Shown here: positions 12,105 to 21,195 of the stretch, in pieces
Layout: each line of letters opens with the position of its first letter
Numbering within the stretch: position 1 is the stretch's first letter
Origin: Sapria himalayana
Lineage: Eukaryota > Streptophyta > Magnoliopsida > Malpighiales > Rafflesiaceae
Direction of reading: 5' to 3'
Length of the DNA stretch: 64,000 nt
NCBI GenBank assembly: GCA_029783825.1
Contig: JAREIK010000340.1
Span: forward strand, 1-64,000
The notes under the pieces: generated by a model
What the model saw: only the letters and a program-made list of their open reading frames with translations
What the model was told of the DNA's origin: nothing
The model's database searches: none
Made by a program: the position numbers and the translations under genes

Positions 12105-13965
12105 CATGCAGAAAGGGCAAGCCTAGTCACTTCAAAGTGAGTGTGAACATCTTATCCTATAGGCCTTAAAGTAAATAGACGCAATATCTCTTCATCTATC
12201 GAGCCAGCTTAGAGCTTATAGAATCTCCCAGACTGCGCCGCATATTATGCAGTTTTTACTCCCCTGGTGTCCCTGTAGTAGGAAAAATGTGAATAAGAAT
12301 GAAAGTACTAACAAGCTAACTTGGAACGCTCCCCTCGATTCTAGCCAATTCCTTCCGTGTGAGGTCCCTTTCATCTTACTATACTCCTAAAGTATAATCT
12401 CTCAGATTGATTCTGCTTTCCCGTCGATTGAAGTTCTCTTGAGACTTCTGTTACATACCTTCTAGCTGGGTAAGCCCCGTAAGACATTGTGTAGCCTGTT
12501 GGAGTTCGGTGAAAGCAGTGACACCGCTTACGAGATCAAGGGAGGATGGAAAAGTGATCAAATATTTCATTTCACAAGGGTAGGAGCGATTACTGATTCA
12601 ATCATACCCTCACAGCTACTATCACTCTAAGAACGGGTATTCATACCAGAGCTCCTGGGCAAAGAAAGTCAAGCAGGATCGGATCGGACCCGGCGCGGCG
12701 GTTCCTTAAAAAAGTTCCATAGGAGCGAAGCAGCTCGAACGAAGTTAGAGATCAGCGAAGCATTCGAGTCCTTTTCTTTCTTTCTTTCCCCTGCTTTTAG
12801 TGAAGTTCCGAGCCTTAGTTCAATCCCCAAAACCAAAAGTCCATCCCAAGATCTACGTGCGGATAAGGGGCGAAGATGCTTTATGCTTCAAATTCCAGTT
12901 ATTCCTCTCAAAACAAATCCCCTGGCCGGGAATGAAACTTTCCCAAATAAAATAGAAATGGGCATTGATTTTTTTCTGCCTTGGACTGGCTGGTCATCCT
13001 GTGAGCGATAATCAGAGTTTTTTCTTATCGGTGAGTCGATGCGCTGCCCCTCATGAACTACTCTTCTTTCTTTTCTGGTTGCGGGTCGCTCTTTTTCGCC
13101 CGACCCTCTTTCATCCGAAGGCATCGTAACATATACATCAACGATCCAATAAAAGGACAGATTATCCATCCCTTCGACTATTCTTCTCCTATCCCTCAAC
13201 TGCTCAACTAGATGGGCGGAGGATAAGGCATGAAAAAACCGTGGATATGTGGGGCGATCGAACCGACTCCTCTTTGGTTTGGCTTGTGGAGTGCTCTCTT
13301 TATTCTGTGTTCTTTTCTTTATCTCTTCTTTCGAATGGCAGACGCATTACGTTTCGTTGATTGAATATACCTTGTATAGTGCTTAACCTAGCTAGCCGGG
13401 GTGGCGAAGGCCGGAGGCTAGTCTTTCAACTGGGCCCCTCCCCCCACTTGGGCTTAGTCTTTATAGAATGAATCTTTGGCTCCGGGGGAATGGATGTCGC
13501 TTGAACCGTCGATCCCGGAGGTTTCCTGCCACCTTAACACGATGCGCAGTTTACCGCGATGGTCTGCATTTCGCACCAGCTTACTCTTTTTTTTTATTTA
13601 GTGTTCCGCGAACTCAAGAACCACTGATTTTCAATGCTATAGCGGATGTAGTTTAATTGGGACCAAGACAAAGAAAGTGCTTCTATCGAGGAGGCCCACG
13701 CTTCTTGTGTTGAAGTAAGTACACCGGTGACGTAATCCATGGTCTTCTTCATTCTTTCCTAAGCTAAGAAGAAAGTGAGTCAATGAGAAAAATGTCTCTA
13801 AAGAGAATAAAGATCTATACTAGACTAAGGAAGGACGAGAGCCCGAAAACTGTGAATCTCGTATCTTCCTTTAGCAGCTCGATTTAGCAAGATCGCTGGT
13901 ACTCTTTTCTGAGATAATCTCGTACTAACCACCACTGTTTGCTTTCTTCGCCCGGTGTGGTGTAC

Positions 13966-14493
13966 TCAACCCCTCCCTCCTTCTCGGATAGAAATGCTGG
14001 CCGACTCGCTCGCCTTCTCGAGCGACTTCCAACGCTTTCGCCTCTTGGGCGAGGTGTCGCAGCTCTTCTCCTTTCTATCCTTCTTTCTTTTAGATTCCAT
14101 ATCCATTCTAACAAGACCAGCCTTGCCATTGCTTATTCGGTGTTCCAGCAGCTCTCTACTGCACATCGAGACAATCGGCCGCATTGCAGTCGAATGATCG
14201 ATCTTCTGCCGAGTTCCCCCCCTCAGCTCACGCGATAATCGGGACAGAGAGAATGGACTTGATTCACGCCCAGGCAAGAACGAGAGCAAGAATTTCCACG
14301 TCCAGTAGGAACACCCCTCACTCTCGTCAGCTGTACATACGTCACCTTCCATTGTCTTAGCGAATATTTCAACGTACTCCTGCGTGCCGGGAAGTCCCTT
14401 CCTTACCCTACCAGTCTTATTCGGAACCCGCTTTAAGCGAGAGTAGGAAGATCTAGCCCAGGTACGCAGGCGAACAGCGGGATCGCACAGCAC
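13966..14493 (-). CDS. Hypothetical ORF of 175 codons
   Basis: This is one of the two longest unassigned frames in the window. The product is very basic, with a C-terminal half rich in K, R, S and E (for example ESKRKKDRKEKSCDTSPKRR). It shows no membrane segment and no motif I recognise. The opposite strand of the same DNA also has open frames of 80–99 codons, which suggests low stop density from local composition, not selection. It may be a chance or chimeric mitochondrial ORF. Confidence 0.22.
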   Translation of the reverse strand: MLCDPAVRLRTWARSSYSRLKRVPNKTGRVRKGLPGTQEYVEIFAKTMEGDVCTADESEGCSYWTWKFLLSFLPGRESSPFSLSRLSRELRGGTRQKIDHSTAMRPIVSMCSRELLEHRISNGKAGLVRMDMESKRKKDRKEKSCDTSPKRRKRWKSLEKASESASISIREGGRG

Positions 14494-16352
14494 TTATATA
14501 ATAGATCGCGCGTGAATGTACACGATTGGAGGAACTTCCACCCCTGTCATTTAGTGCTCGCTCGCGCAGAACGGAAGACCAAGCATAGGCACGCGAAGGG
14601 CACTTTTTCAGATTTCCTTCCCATCCCTTCTGAGTTTTGTGTCTGCTTTGGGGGATTCAACAGTTTTACGTAATGAGATGTGGCCTGCCTTACTAGGTCC
14701 CATTCTAGGGACGGGGAGGGTCTAGTATACAATTTGAGCTCTATGTCTCATTCAGTCCTTCGCAAGCTTCCTTCAAAGGAAGAGTCCATAGGCGCGAATA
14801 CTCGGATTGGGCTTGGAAGTCCCCACTGAGCGGTCTTTCTATTGATGCACCGGATGCTTGTCCGAAAGCTCTGTTATCTCTATCTTAGGTACTATTCCCC
14901 AACCAATAGCTCGCTGGCCGCTATCACTTCATTCGTTCGTTTCGTACACTCCACTTGCTTTAGTGCTCGCTCCGGTACACTCTTGGGTTGGATATACAGA
15001 TCTACGACCAACCTCCCCTTCGCCAGTTGGAAATAGAGGCAAGAGGTCGCCCAAACCCGTGTTTTTTGCTTGTAGGGAGAGGCAGATGAAAAATTGGGTC
15101 ATTGATCGGTCTGTCCGCTGAAAGCGAGAGGAATGGGCGACGGGAAACTAGGAGTGGCTCTACTGTTAAGGAGATAAACGGAATTAGAGTGACCGCGGAA
15201 TGTGGGACGACAATAGAGGTTCCCGCTTTCAGAGTTTAGGTACAGGGTCAGGGATTCCGTCGCGCTTGATTACAAGAAGCTCAAAAGAGAAGGCCAACTC
15301 CACTATAAAGGGGAACAGTGGCCACTCGACCGACTATCATGAACGAAGTGAGGGTGGTCTACGATCAGGCTGATCTTTGATCAGAAGTGGTATACGATCA
15401 GCTGGGATCCCTTAGGATAGAGACGGAAGGTCTTAAGAAATGGAATCAGGTCTTTGACGATCCAGTATTAGCTAGCAAGTGTATGGACTCATACTTTGAT
15501 GACTCCCTATTATCGCGTGAGCTTCACCCTTGGAACGTATCATCTACTCTCGACTTGACTAGAACATTTCTTTAGCGGGCATCAAGAACCGGAATTGATA
15601 TAACATATGCCCCTATCTTTGGTCCATAGCTAGCAACTCACCGTACCAAGCGCGGCAGCCTCACCCCCTCGGGAACCCTAATGGGACGAGACGAGTCCGG
15701 TCAACAGATACTAGATGAGACCTCGTCTTCAGTACTCTCAGTACTCCCAGACCAGGGCTAGTCACTTTTTATCCCCATAAGTACGACAATCTCTCCTTCA
15801 CTCGGCAGGGCACGGGCATCAGCCTTAATTGAATAAAGTACGTTTCCGTTTTCACGAGCAGAAAGACGATTGATTGAAGCAGGCAACGAAGGGGACGAAG
15901 TAGCAGCAGCTTTATACGATATTGGGCAGATTGCCAATACCCCTTTTATAACGTAGTTGGGGATTCGGCCTGGTTCCATAGAGGCAGGGGCCCTGTCGTT
16001 CGAAGGGGACTTAGAGTGCACTTTGCGAAGCTTCTTTTAGATAAAAAATAAGCGGGATTGTGGAGCTGTGAAGCGGCAAAGCCGACACCCCACTTGCGCT
16101 TTTAGCTTAGGTTTCTGAGTTAGGAACTTGCCTTTTAGTTAGGACTTGTCCTGGTAAAGGGTCAACCGGCCCAGGAGACAAAAGTGGAAGCTGGCTTGGT
16201 GCCCTATTCGGTGAAAGGTTTCATACTACCCTACTTTCTATCAAACAGCTTTTTGCTCTATGTTTCTAAATACTGAGAATGCCCTTCTTTCTTGTCAAAA
16301 TTTCATGTTAGTATCCTGCGTGCTCGTGGTTGCTCTATGTGTTTCTAACTGC

Positions 16353-16422
16353 TGTGTAGTAGGGACCTGAATCCGCGACCTCATGGAGGTGCTTTTCCTA
16401 ATAAGCTAAACGTGCCCCTGCT
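16353..16422 (-). other. Decayed tRNA-like sequence
   Basis: On the minus strand, 16408–16391 forms a well-shaped D arm: TA, then GCTT, an eight-base loop containing GG, then AAGC. It is followed by a short three-pair arm whose seven-base loop TCCATGA has CAT in the anticodon position. A T-arm-like segment with TTCAGG follows, and a possible acceptor pairing (agcaggg with ccctact) has one mismatch. The anticodon stem is too short, position 33 is C instead of T, and the T arm pairs poorly. I read it as a tRNA relic, perhaps of a CAT-anticodon tRNA, and not as a working gene. Confidence 0.3.
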
Positions 16423-17722
16423 ATACCTCTGAAGTGCAATTATAAAGTAAATAGCCAGAGTCAGCCCTAAACGGCCTTCTTTTCCAACGATCTTTTTATA
16501 CGGAAATGTCTTTCGAGCTGGGCCTTATGCAAGGTTAACTTTCCTGGTCAGAAAGGGGACAAGAACTAGCGAGGGAAACGGAGTTCACAACGGAAGAGTG
16601 ATGGCATGCCATGCCGGACAGGTGAGCAAAAATAGATGATAAGTACTAAAACAACTGGGAACCCCTATCTCCCACCGATGGAAGAGGTTAATGATTTGGT
16701 GGAAGAGGGGCAGCAGCCCAAAGGCAAGAGACGGCATAGCTCGAGTAGAGCTCCTAGTTCCGGAACTGCCTCCTTATGAATCGGGTTAGAGCCATACATA
16801 GAGAAAGTTCCATTTTGATATCGAGAGTGACCTTCTCACTAAAACTAGGAATCACAGGAATAAAAACATAGTAGATTTCAAACCGCATTTCCGGGGTGAA
16901 GGACTTCGACCTTAGACTGACTTAAATACCAAAACTGGCCCCGCCCTATCAGAGGTTGAGTTGGAGATCGACGACCATAATCTATTCTAAAAAAAAAGGC
17001 TGGTTGAGCCCTTGTAATGGAAGACCGGCCAAACTAAAGAGAGGGACTTTCTCAAAAGAAGGTAGAGGGCAGCTGTTCACATTGTAGCTCGTGAAGTTCA
17101 ACCGGGGGAGTGAGATCTCGCTATGAGACATAAAGTTATGACGTCACATAGGTCCTTTCGCTAGCTCTGGGCACGCAGCACCGTCGATCCTCTGGGTGAA
17201 GGGCTACTCACATGCCACGTCTCGCCGATTACAGACCCAGCTCATCTTGACCACTGCGATCTATGCTCGAAAGAGGGAGTTGTCTAACTGGTCGAGGCTT
17301 AGAGTGGCCGTCTTCGACACCTCCTCAGCCTTATTTCCTTCTTTCTTGTCGACTATTTGCTCTTACGGCTAGTGCGCTATTGGTGTTCGGGCGCTTAGGG
17401 GACACGGAAGAGCGAAACCTCACCACACCAAGCTATGGGTGCAAGCATGACAATAGATGCGCATAATCGTCTCATAACTGTCAATCTTCTCTGATCCTAT
17501 CCGCTATTGAAAGAGAAAAGAGCCATTGGTAAACCAACACAAAAGGAATCGTGTCTTTTAACAACAAATCCAAGCAAGCAACGGCGCATCCGTTTGATTT
17601 CCTGGCCTGGAAGGAAGTTAGTTTGAAAGAGAAAGGAACGAAGGGAAGAATCGACGAGGAGGAAAAGATGGAATCAAAGCGTGACGAGATTTATAAATCT
17701 CGAATGAGAAAGATCAATCATC

Positions 17723-17947
17723 ATGTTAGAGGGTGCTAAATTAATTGGAGCTGGAGCAGCCACTATTGCTTTGGCAGGAGCAGCAGTAGGGATCGGACAT
17801 GTTTTCAGCTCTTTGATCCATTCCGTTGCCCGAAATCCATCCTTAGCGAAACAATTATTTGGTTATGCCATTTTGGGATTTGCTCTCACCGAGGCCATTG
17901 CCTTGTTTGCCCTAATGATGGCCTTTCTCATTTTATTTGTCTTTTAA
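17723..17947 (+). CDS. atp9: ATP synthase F0 subunit c
   Basis: The 74-residue product is the proton-carrying c-ring subunit of mitochondrial ATP synthase. It starts [19 protein letters not shown] and shows the two-helix hairpin. The polar loop is [10 protein letters not shown] (Arg37, Asn38, Pro39), and the proton-binding Glu57 lies in [11 protein letters not shown]. Length and sequence match the plant family. Position 26 is His in GIGHVFSS where Asn is usual. Several positions that plants often edit already encode leucine (KLIGAG, IALAG, SSLIHS). It is the first gene of the plus-strand cluster running through nad9 and is the only one of that cluster that looks fully intact. Confidence 0.95.
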   Translation: MLEGAKLIGAGAATIALAGAAVGIGHVFSSLIHSVARNPSLAKQLFGYAILGFALTEAIALFALMMAFLILFVF

Positions 17948-18252
17948 TTTCAACCTACTATCCTTGGGAAAGTCTTCCTGGACTGAACTGAATCTTTCAT
18001 TTATTCACGAAATGCGGATTTGACAGATCTATCCACCCCTCGAAAAGACCCAGAGCGGGAATGAGGGTCGGAATCAAGAAAGGAAGCTGTTGATGAGTCA
18101 GGCTCAGTCCCATCTTAATCTCTCCTGCAGACCCAGATGAGAGGGCAAAGAGTTTAGATGGAGGGGATTCGGAAGAGTAGTTCGGGGGCAGAATCGTCTG
18201 ACTAAAAAGAGCAGTGGCATTCCTCCTTTACTCTGAATTCAAAAAATAACTT
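17948..18252. other. Spacer between atp9 and atp1
   Basis: This 305-bp gap has no recognisable gene or intron feature. The first bases after the atp9 stop include ggactgaactgaatctttca, a string closely echoed at about 63786–63805. The end (aaaaaataactt) leads directly into the atp1 ATG. Confidence 0.5.
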
Positions 18253-19781
18253 ATGGAATTTGCTTCCATAGCTGCGGAACTCACAACTCGATTAGAAAGT
18301 CGAATTACCAACTTTTACACGAATTTGAAAGTGGATGAGATCGGTCGAGTGATCTCAGTTGGAGATGGGATTGCACGTGTTGATGGATTGAACGAGATTA
18401 AAGCTGGGGAAATGGTGGAATTTGCCAGCGGTGTGAAAGGAATAGCCTTGAATCTTGAGAATGAGAATGTAGGGATTGTTTTATTTGGTAGTGAGACCGC
18501 TATTCAAGAAGGAGATATTGTCAAGCGCACTGGATCTATTGTGGATGTTCCTGCGGGAAAGGCTATGCTAGGGCGTGTGGTCGACGCGTTGGGAGTACCT
18601 ATTGATGGAAGAGGGGCTCTAAGCGATCACGAGCGAAGACGTGTCGAAGTGAAAGCCCCTGGGATTATTGAACGTCAATCTGTGCACGAGCCTATGCAAA
18701 CAGGCTTAAAAGCGGTAGATAGCTTGGTTCCTATAGGCCGTGGTCAACGAGAACTTATAATCGGGGACCGACAAACTGGAAAAACAGCTATAGCTATCGA
18801 TACCATATTCAACCAAAAGCAAATGAACTCAAAGGCCACCTCCGAGAGTGAGACATTGTCTTGTGTCTATGTAGTGATTGGACAGAAACGCTCAACTGTG
18901 ACACAATTAGTTCAAATTCTTTTAGAACCGAATGCTTTGGAATATTCCATTCTTGTAGCAGCCACTGCTTTGGATCCTGATCCTCTGCAATTTCTGGCCC
19001 CATATTCTGGGTGTGCCATGGGGGAATATTTCCGTGATAATGGAATGCACGCATTAATCATCTATGATGATCTTAGTAATCAGGCCGTTGCATATCGACA
19101 AATGTCCTTATTGTTATGCCGACCACCAGGTCGTGAGGCTTTCCCAGACGATGTTTTCAAATTACATTCCCATCTCTTAGAAAGAGCCGCTAAAAGATCG
19201 GACTAGACAGGTGCAGGTAGCTTGACCGCCTTACCCGTCATTGAAACACAAGCTGGAGACGTATCGGCCAATATTCCTACCAATGTGATCCCCATTACTA
19301 ATGGACAAATCTATTTGGAAACAGAGCTCTTTTATCGCGGAATTCGACCTACTATTAACGTCGGCTTATCTGTCAGTCGCGTCGGGTCCGCCGCTCAGTT
19401 GAAAGCTATGAAACAAGTCTGCGGTATTTTAAAACTGGAATTGGCACAATATCGCGAAGTGGCCGCCTTTGCTCAATTTGGGTCAGACCTTGATGCTGCG
19501 ACTCGGGCATTACTCAATAGAGGTGCAAGGCTGATAGATGTACTGAAACAACCATAATATGCACCACTTCCAATTGAAAAACAAATTCTAGTCATTTATG
19601 CAGCTGTCAATGGATTCGGTGATCGAATGCCACTAGACAGACTTTATAGATATGAGAAAACCATTCTAAGTAGTATAAAACCAGAATTACTACAAGCATT
19701 TTAGAAAAAGGTGGGTTAACTAATGAAAGAAAGATGGAACTAGATGCATTATTAAAGGAAAGCGCTTTCCCTTTCCACTGA
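18253..19781 (+). pseudogene. atp1: ATP synthase F1 subunit alpha, interrupted
   Basis: The frame starts [20 protein letters not shown] and follows plant mitochondrial atp1 over its whole ~508-codon length. The P-loop GDRQTGKT begins near residue 171, and ALIIYDDLS and REAFPDDVF are visible. TAG at 19204–19206 follows AAKRSD, where the family has Gln. TAA at 19555–19557 follows LKQP, again at a Gln codon. One base is lost near 19699–19703, after which the frame shifts and the normal tail (EKGGLTNERKMELDALLKES) resumes in another frame, ending at TGA 19779–19781. Missense changes hit conserved sites (RVDGL for [13 protein letters not shown] for LLLRRPPG, LHSHLLE for LHSRLLE). U-to-C editing could restore the two stops but not the lost base. 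It is probably a pseudogene copy. Confidence 0.9.
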
Positions 19782-20032
19782 GAGCCCTCGGTCAACCAGT
19801 AGCATTATGGATTTGTCATGCTAACATTCTGACTCGAGTTGCTACAAAACATCTGAAAATAGAATGAGCAAAGAACAACCCAAATACTCTATTTGTATTT
19901 GATGTCGATTGATCAACACTTCCATTCCTTGTAGAGTGCTTACTGGCTGAGAGCTGTATGAGCGGTCACGTCCACGTACGGTTCAGTGTGAAGGGCAGTT
20001 GAAAGAAAGGGCCTCATTGTACCTCACTCTCG
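19782..20032 (+). other. nad1: 3' end of a group II intron preceding nad1 exon 4
   Basis: This 251-bp stretch lies directly between the atp1 remnant and nad1 exon 4 and contains an intron domain V at 19951–19984 followed by a domain VI-like segment. By position it is the 3' part of the intron before exon 4 (nad1i669), which is trans-spliced in many angiosperms. No upstream exon is present nearby, as expected for a trans-spliced half-intron. The exact 5' limit is unknown. Confidence 0.65.
19951..19984 (+). ncRNA. Group II intron domain V
   Basis: This 34-nt segment has the standard domain V form. It begins GAGCTGTATG with the AGC catalytic triad and ends CCACGTACGGTTC, pairing as a short bulged hairpin with the loop around agcggtcacgt. 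It is the catalytic core element of group II introns. Its distance of 48 nt from exon 4 is right for a domain VI in between. Confidence 0.82.
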
Positions 20033-20090
20033 TCTTCAATGGTGTCTGCTCTTTTTTTTTGGGGGAGTATGCCAATATGATCTTAATGAG
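20033..20090 (+). pseudogene. nad1: nad1 exon 4, one base short
   Basis: The 58-nt segment encodes SSMVSALFFLGEYANMILM with a partial final codon once a single T is restored. This matches NADH dehydrogenase subunit 1 exon 4, which is 59 nt in angiosperms. As written, the run of nine T at 20052–20060 is one short, so exon 4 would shift the frame of spliced nad1. The codon usually giving Gly in SSMGSALF is GTG (Val). It is flanked by intron 3' sequence and by gtgcggggct, a group II intron 5' end. It is either a pseudogene exon or a homopolymer sequencing error. Confidence 0.85.
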
Positions 20091-20514
20091 GTGCGGGGCT
20101 TTGCATCTGACATTCGTTGGGCTTTGAGCCTGCATCCCGGCGTTTTTGTGCAATAAACCATTCCGGCTGAAGACTAGTGGTAGGTGGTCCCACGGAGCTT
20201 TCGTAGAAGGGTAGCCTAGTGTGTAAGCACAGCAAGGAACCGCGGTGAACCCTCAGACGACCTAGACCTATCTAAGATGAGGGGGAGATCCTCAGTAGTT
20301 GTGACCCTTTAAATCTTCCACGGACTGATACATGTACCGAATGTTCATACGGGAAAGGGGGGTTGTTCTTGTTATGAGAAGGAGATTTCCTTCTCGTCAA
20401 CTCAGGGGGGTGCGGACACACCTACGCGGATTACAGATGACGGTGATAAGAATGGTGGGGAAGTGAACAGTACTCAACGACATACAGGGATGGATGTAGA
20501 CCCCTCGGATAGGG
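20091..20514 (+). other. nad1: 5' part of group II intron nad1i728, shortened
   Basis: The segment starts gtgcg, the consensus 5' end of group II introns, immediately after exon 4. In intact plant genomes this intron carries matR in domain IV, well downstream of exon 4. Here recognisable matR C-terminal sequence begins only about 425 bp after the exon, so most of the 5' intron and about two thirds of matR are missing. The deletion point could not be fixed by eye. Confidence 0.6.
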
Positions 20515-21195
20515 AGTCTACTGGACGGGGTAGCGGAGACTCTTGGAACAACTGGAGTAAGAAGTCCCCAATCGAGCATCTTATGGGGGACCTTCAAGCA
20601 CATCCGACAAGGATCAAGGGGGATCTCGTTGTTCCATAGCTCAGGTCGGAGCAACGTGCTATCGCACGTTCAACAGGCAGTCTCACGATCGGGCATGAGT
20701 GTCAGGTTGTATACTCCCGCGGGTTTGAAGGCGGTGGGGGAAGGAGGGGGACACTGGGCGGGATCTATCAGCAGAGAATTCCCCATCAAGATCGAGGCGC
20801 CTATCAAAAAGATACTCCGAAGGCTTCAGGATTGATGTCTCTTTAGCCGAAGAAGACCCTGACCAATCCACGTTGCCTGCTTGACGAGCGTCAGTGACGG
20901 AGACATCGTAAATTGGTCCGCGGGCATCGCGATCAGTCCTCTGTCCTACTACAGGTGCCGCGACAACCTTTACCAAGTCCGAACGATTGTCGACCACCAG
21001 ATCCGCTGGTCTGAAATATTCACCCTACCCCACAAGCACAAATCCTCGGGGTGGAATATAATCGCAAAGTACTCCAAAGACTCAAATATAGTAAATCAAG
21101 AATGTGGTCAGACTCTTGCAGAGTTCCCCAACAGCATAGAGCTTGGGAAGCTCGGCAAGATCCGAACAACAAGGAGCACTCAAAGACTAGTCTAG
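20515..21195 (+). pseudogene. matR: matR maturase, C-terminal remnant
   Basis: matR is the intron-encoded maturase in nad1i728 that helps splice mitochondrial introns. This frame covers only its C-terminal part, including domain X. In-frame landmarks are SLLDG, RQGSRGISLFHSSGRSN, VQQAVSRSGMSVR, GEGGGHWAGSIS, IEAPIKKILRRL, DIVNWSAGIAISPLSYYRC, RDNLYQVRTIVDHQIRW, HKHKSS and TLAEFPNSIELGKL. TGA at 20833–20835 stands where CGA (Arg) is usual, and TGA at 20860–20862 replaces TGG (Trp). Three codons are missing after SGMSVR. A small deletion near the end shifts the frame, so QDPNNKEHS and TSLV read in the next frame. No N-terminal reverse transcriptase part is present. It cannot be functional. Confidence 0.88.

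Larger units (their letters stand above)
11874..17722. other. Spacer between nad3 and atp9
   Basis: This ~5.8 kb stretch contains no standard mitochondrial gene. It holds one 175-codon ORF (13966–14493, minus), a decayed tRNA-like patch near 16353–16422 and many short ORFs. The repeated 17-nt string tgaccgctccgtgggcc is at 12088–12104. No trnS or other tRNA was found upstream of nad3. A GTG-initiated frame at 17551–17739 overlaps the atp9 start and is probably leader sequence. Confidence 0.55.

Noticed and set aside
13939..14238. Plus-strand ORFs of 80–99 codons opposite the 175-codon ORF
   Set aside because: They overlap a longer frame on the other strand and show no known family; likely shadows of low stop density.
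17551..17739. 62-codon ORF overlapping the atp9 start
   Set aside because: It needs a GTG start, runs into atp9 in another frame and is most likely atp9 leader sequence.
18253..19206. A separate, truncated 317-residue atp1 protein
   Set aside because: The downstream sequence continues the same atp1 frame after the TAG, so it is one interrupted gene and not a short functional variant.
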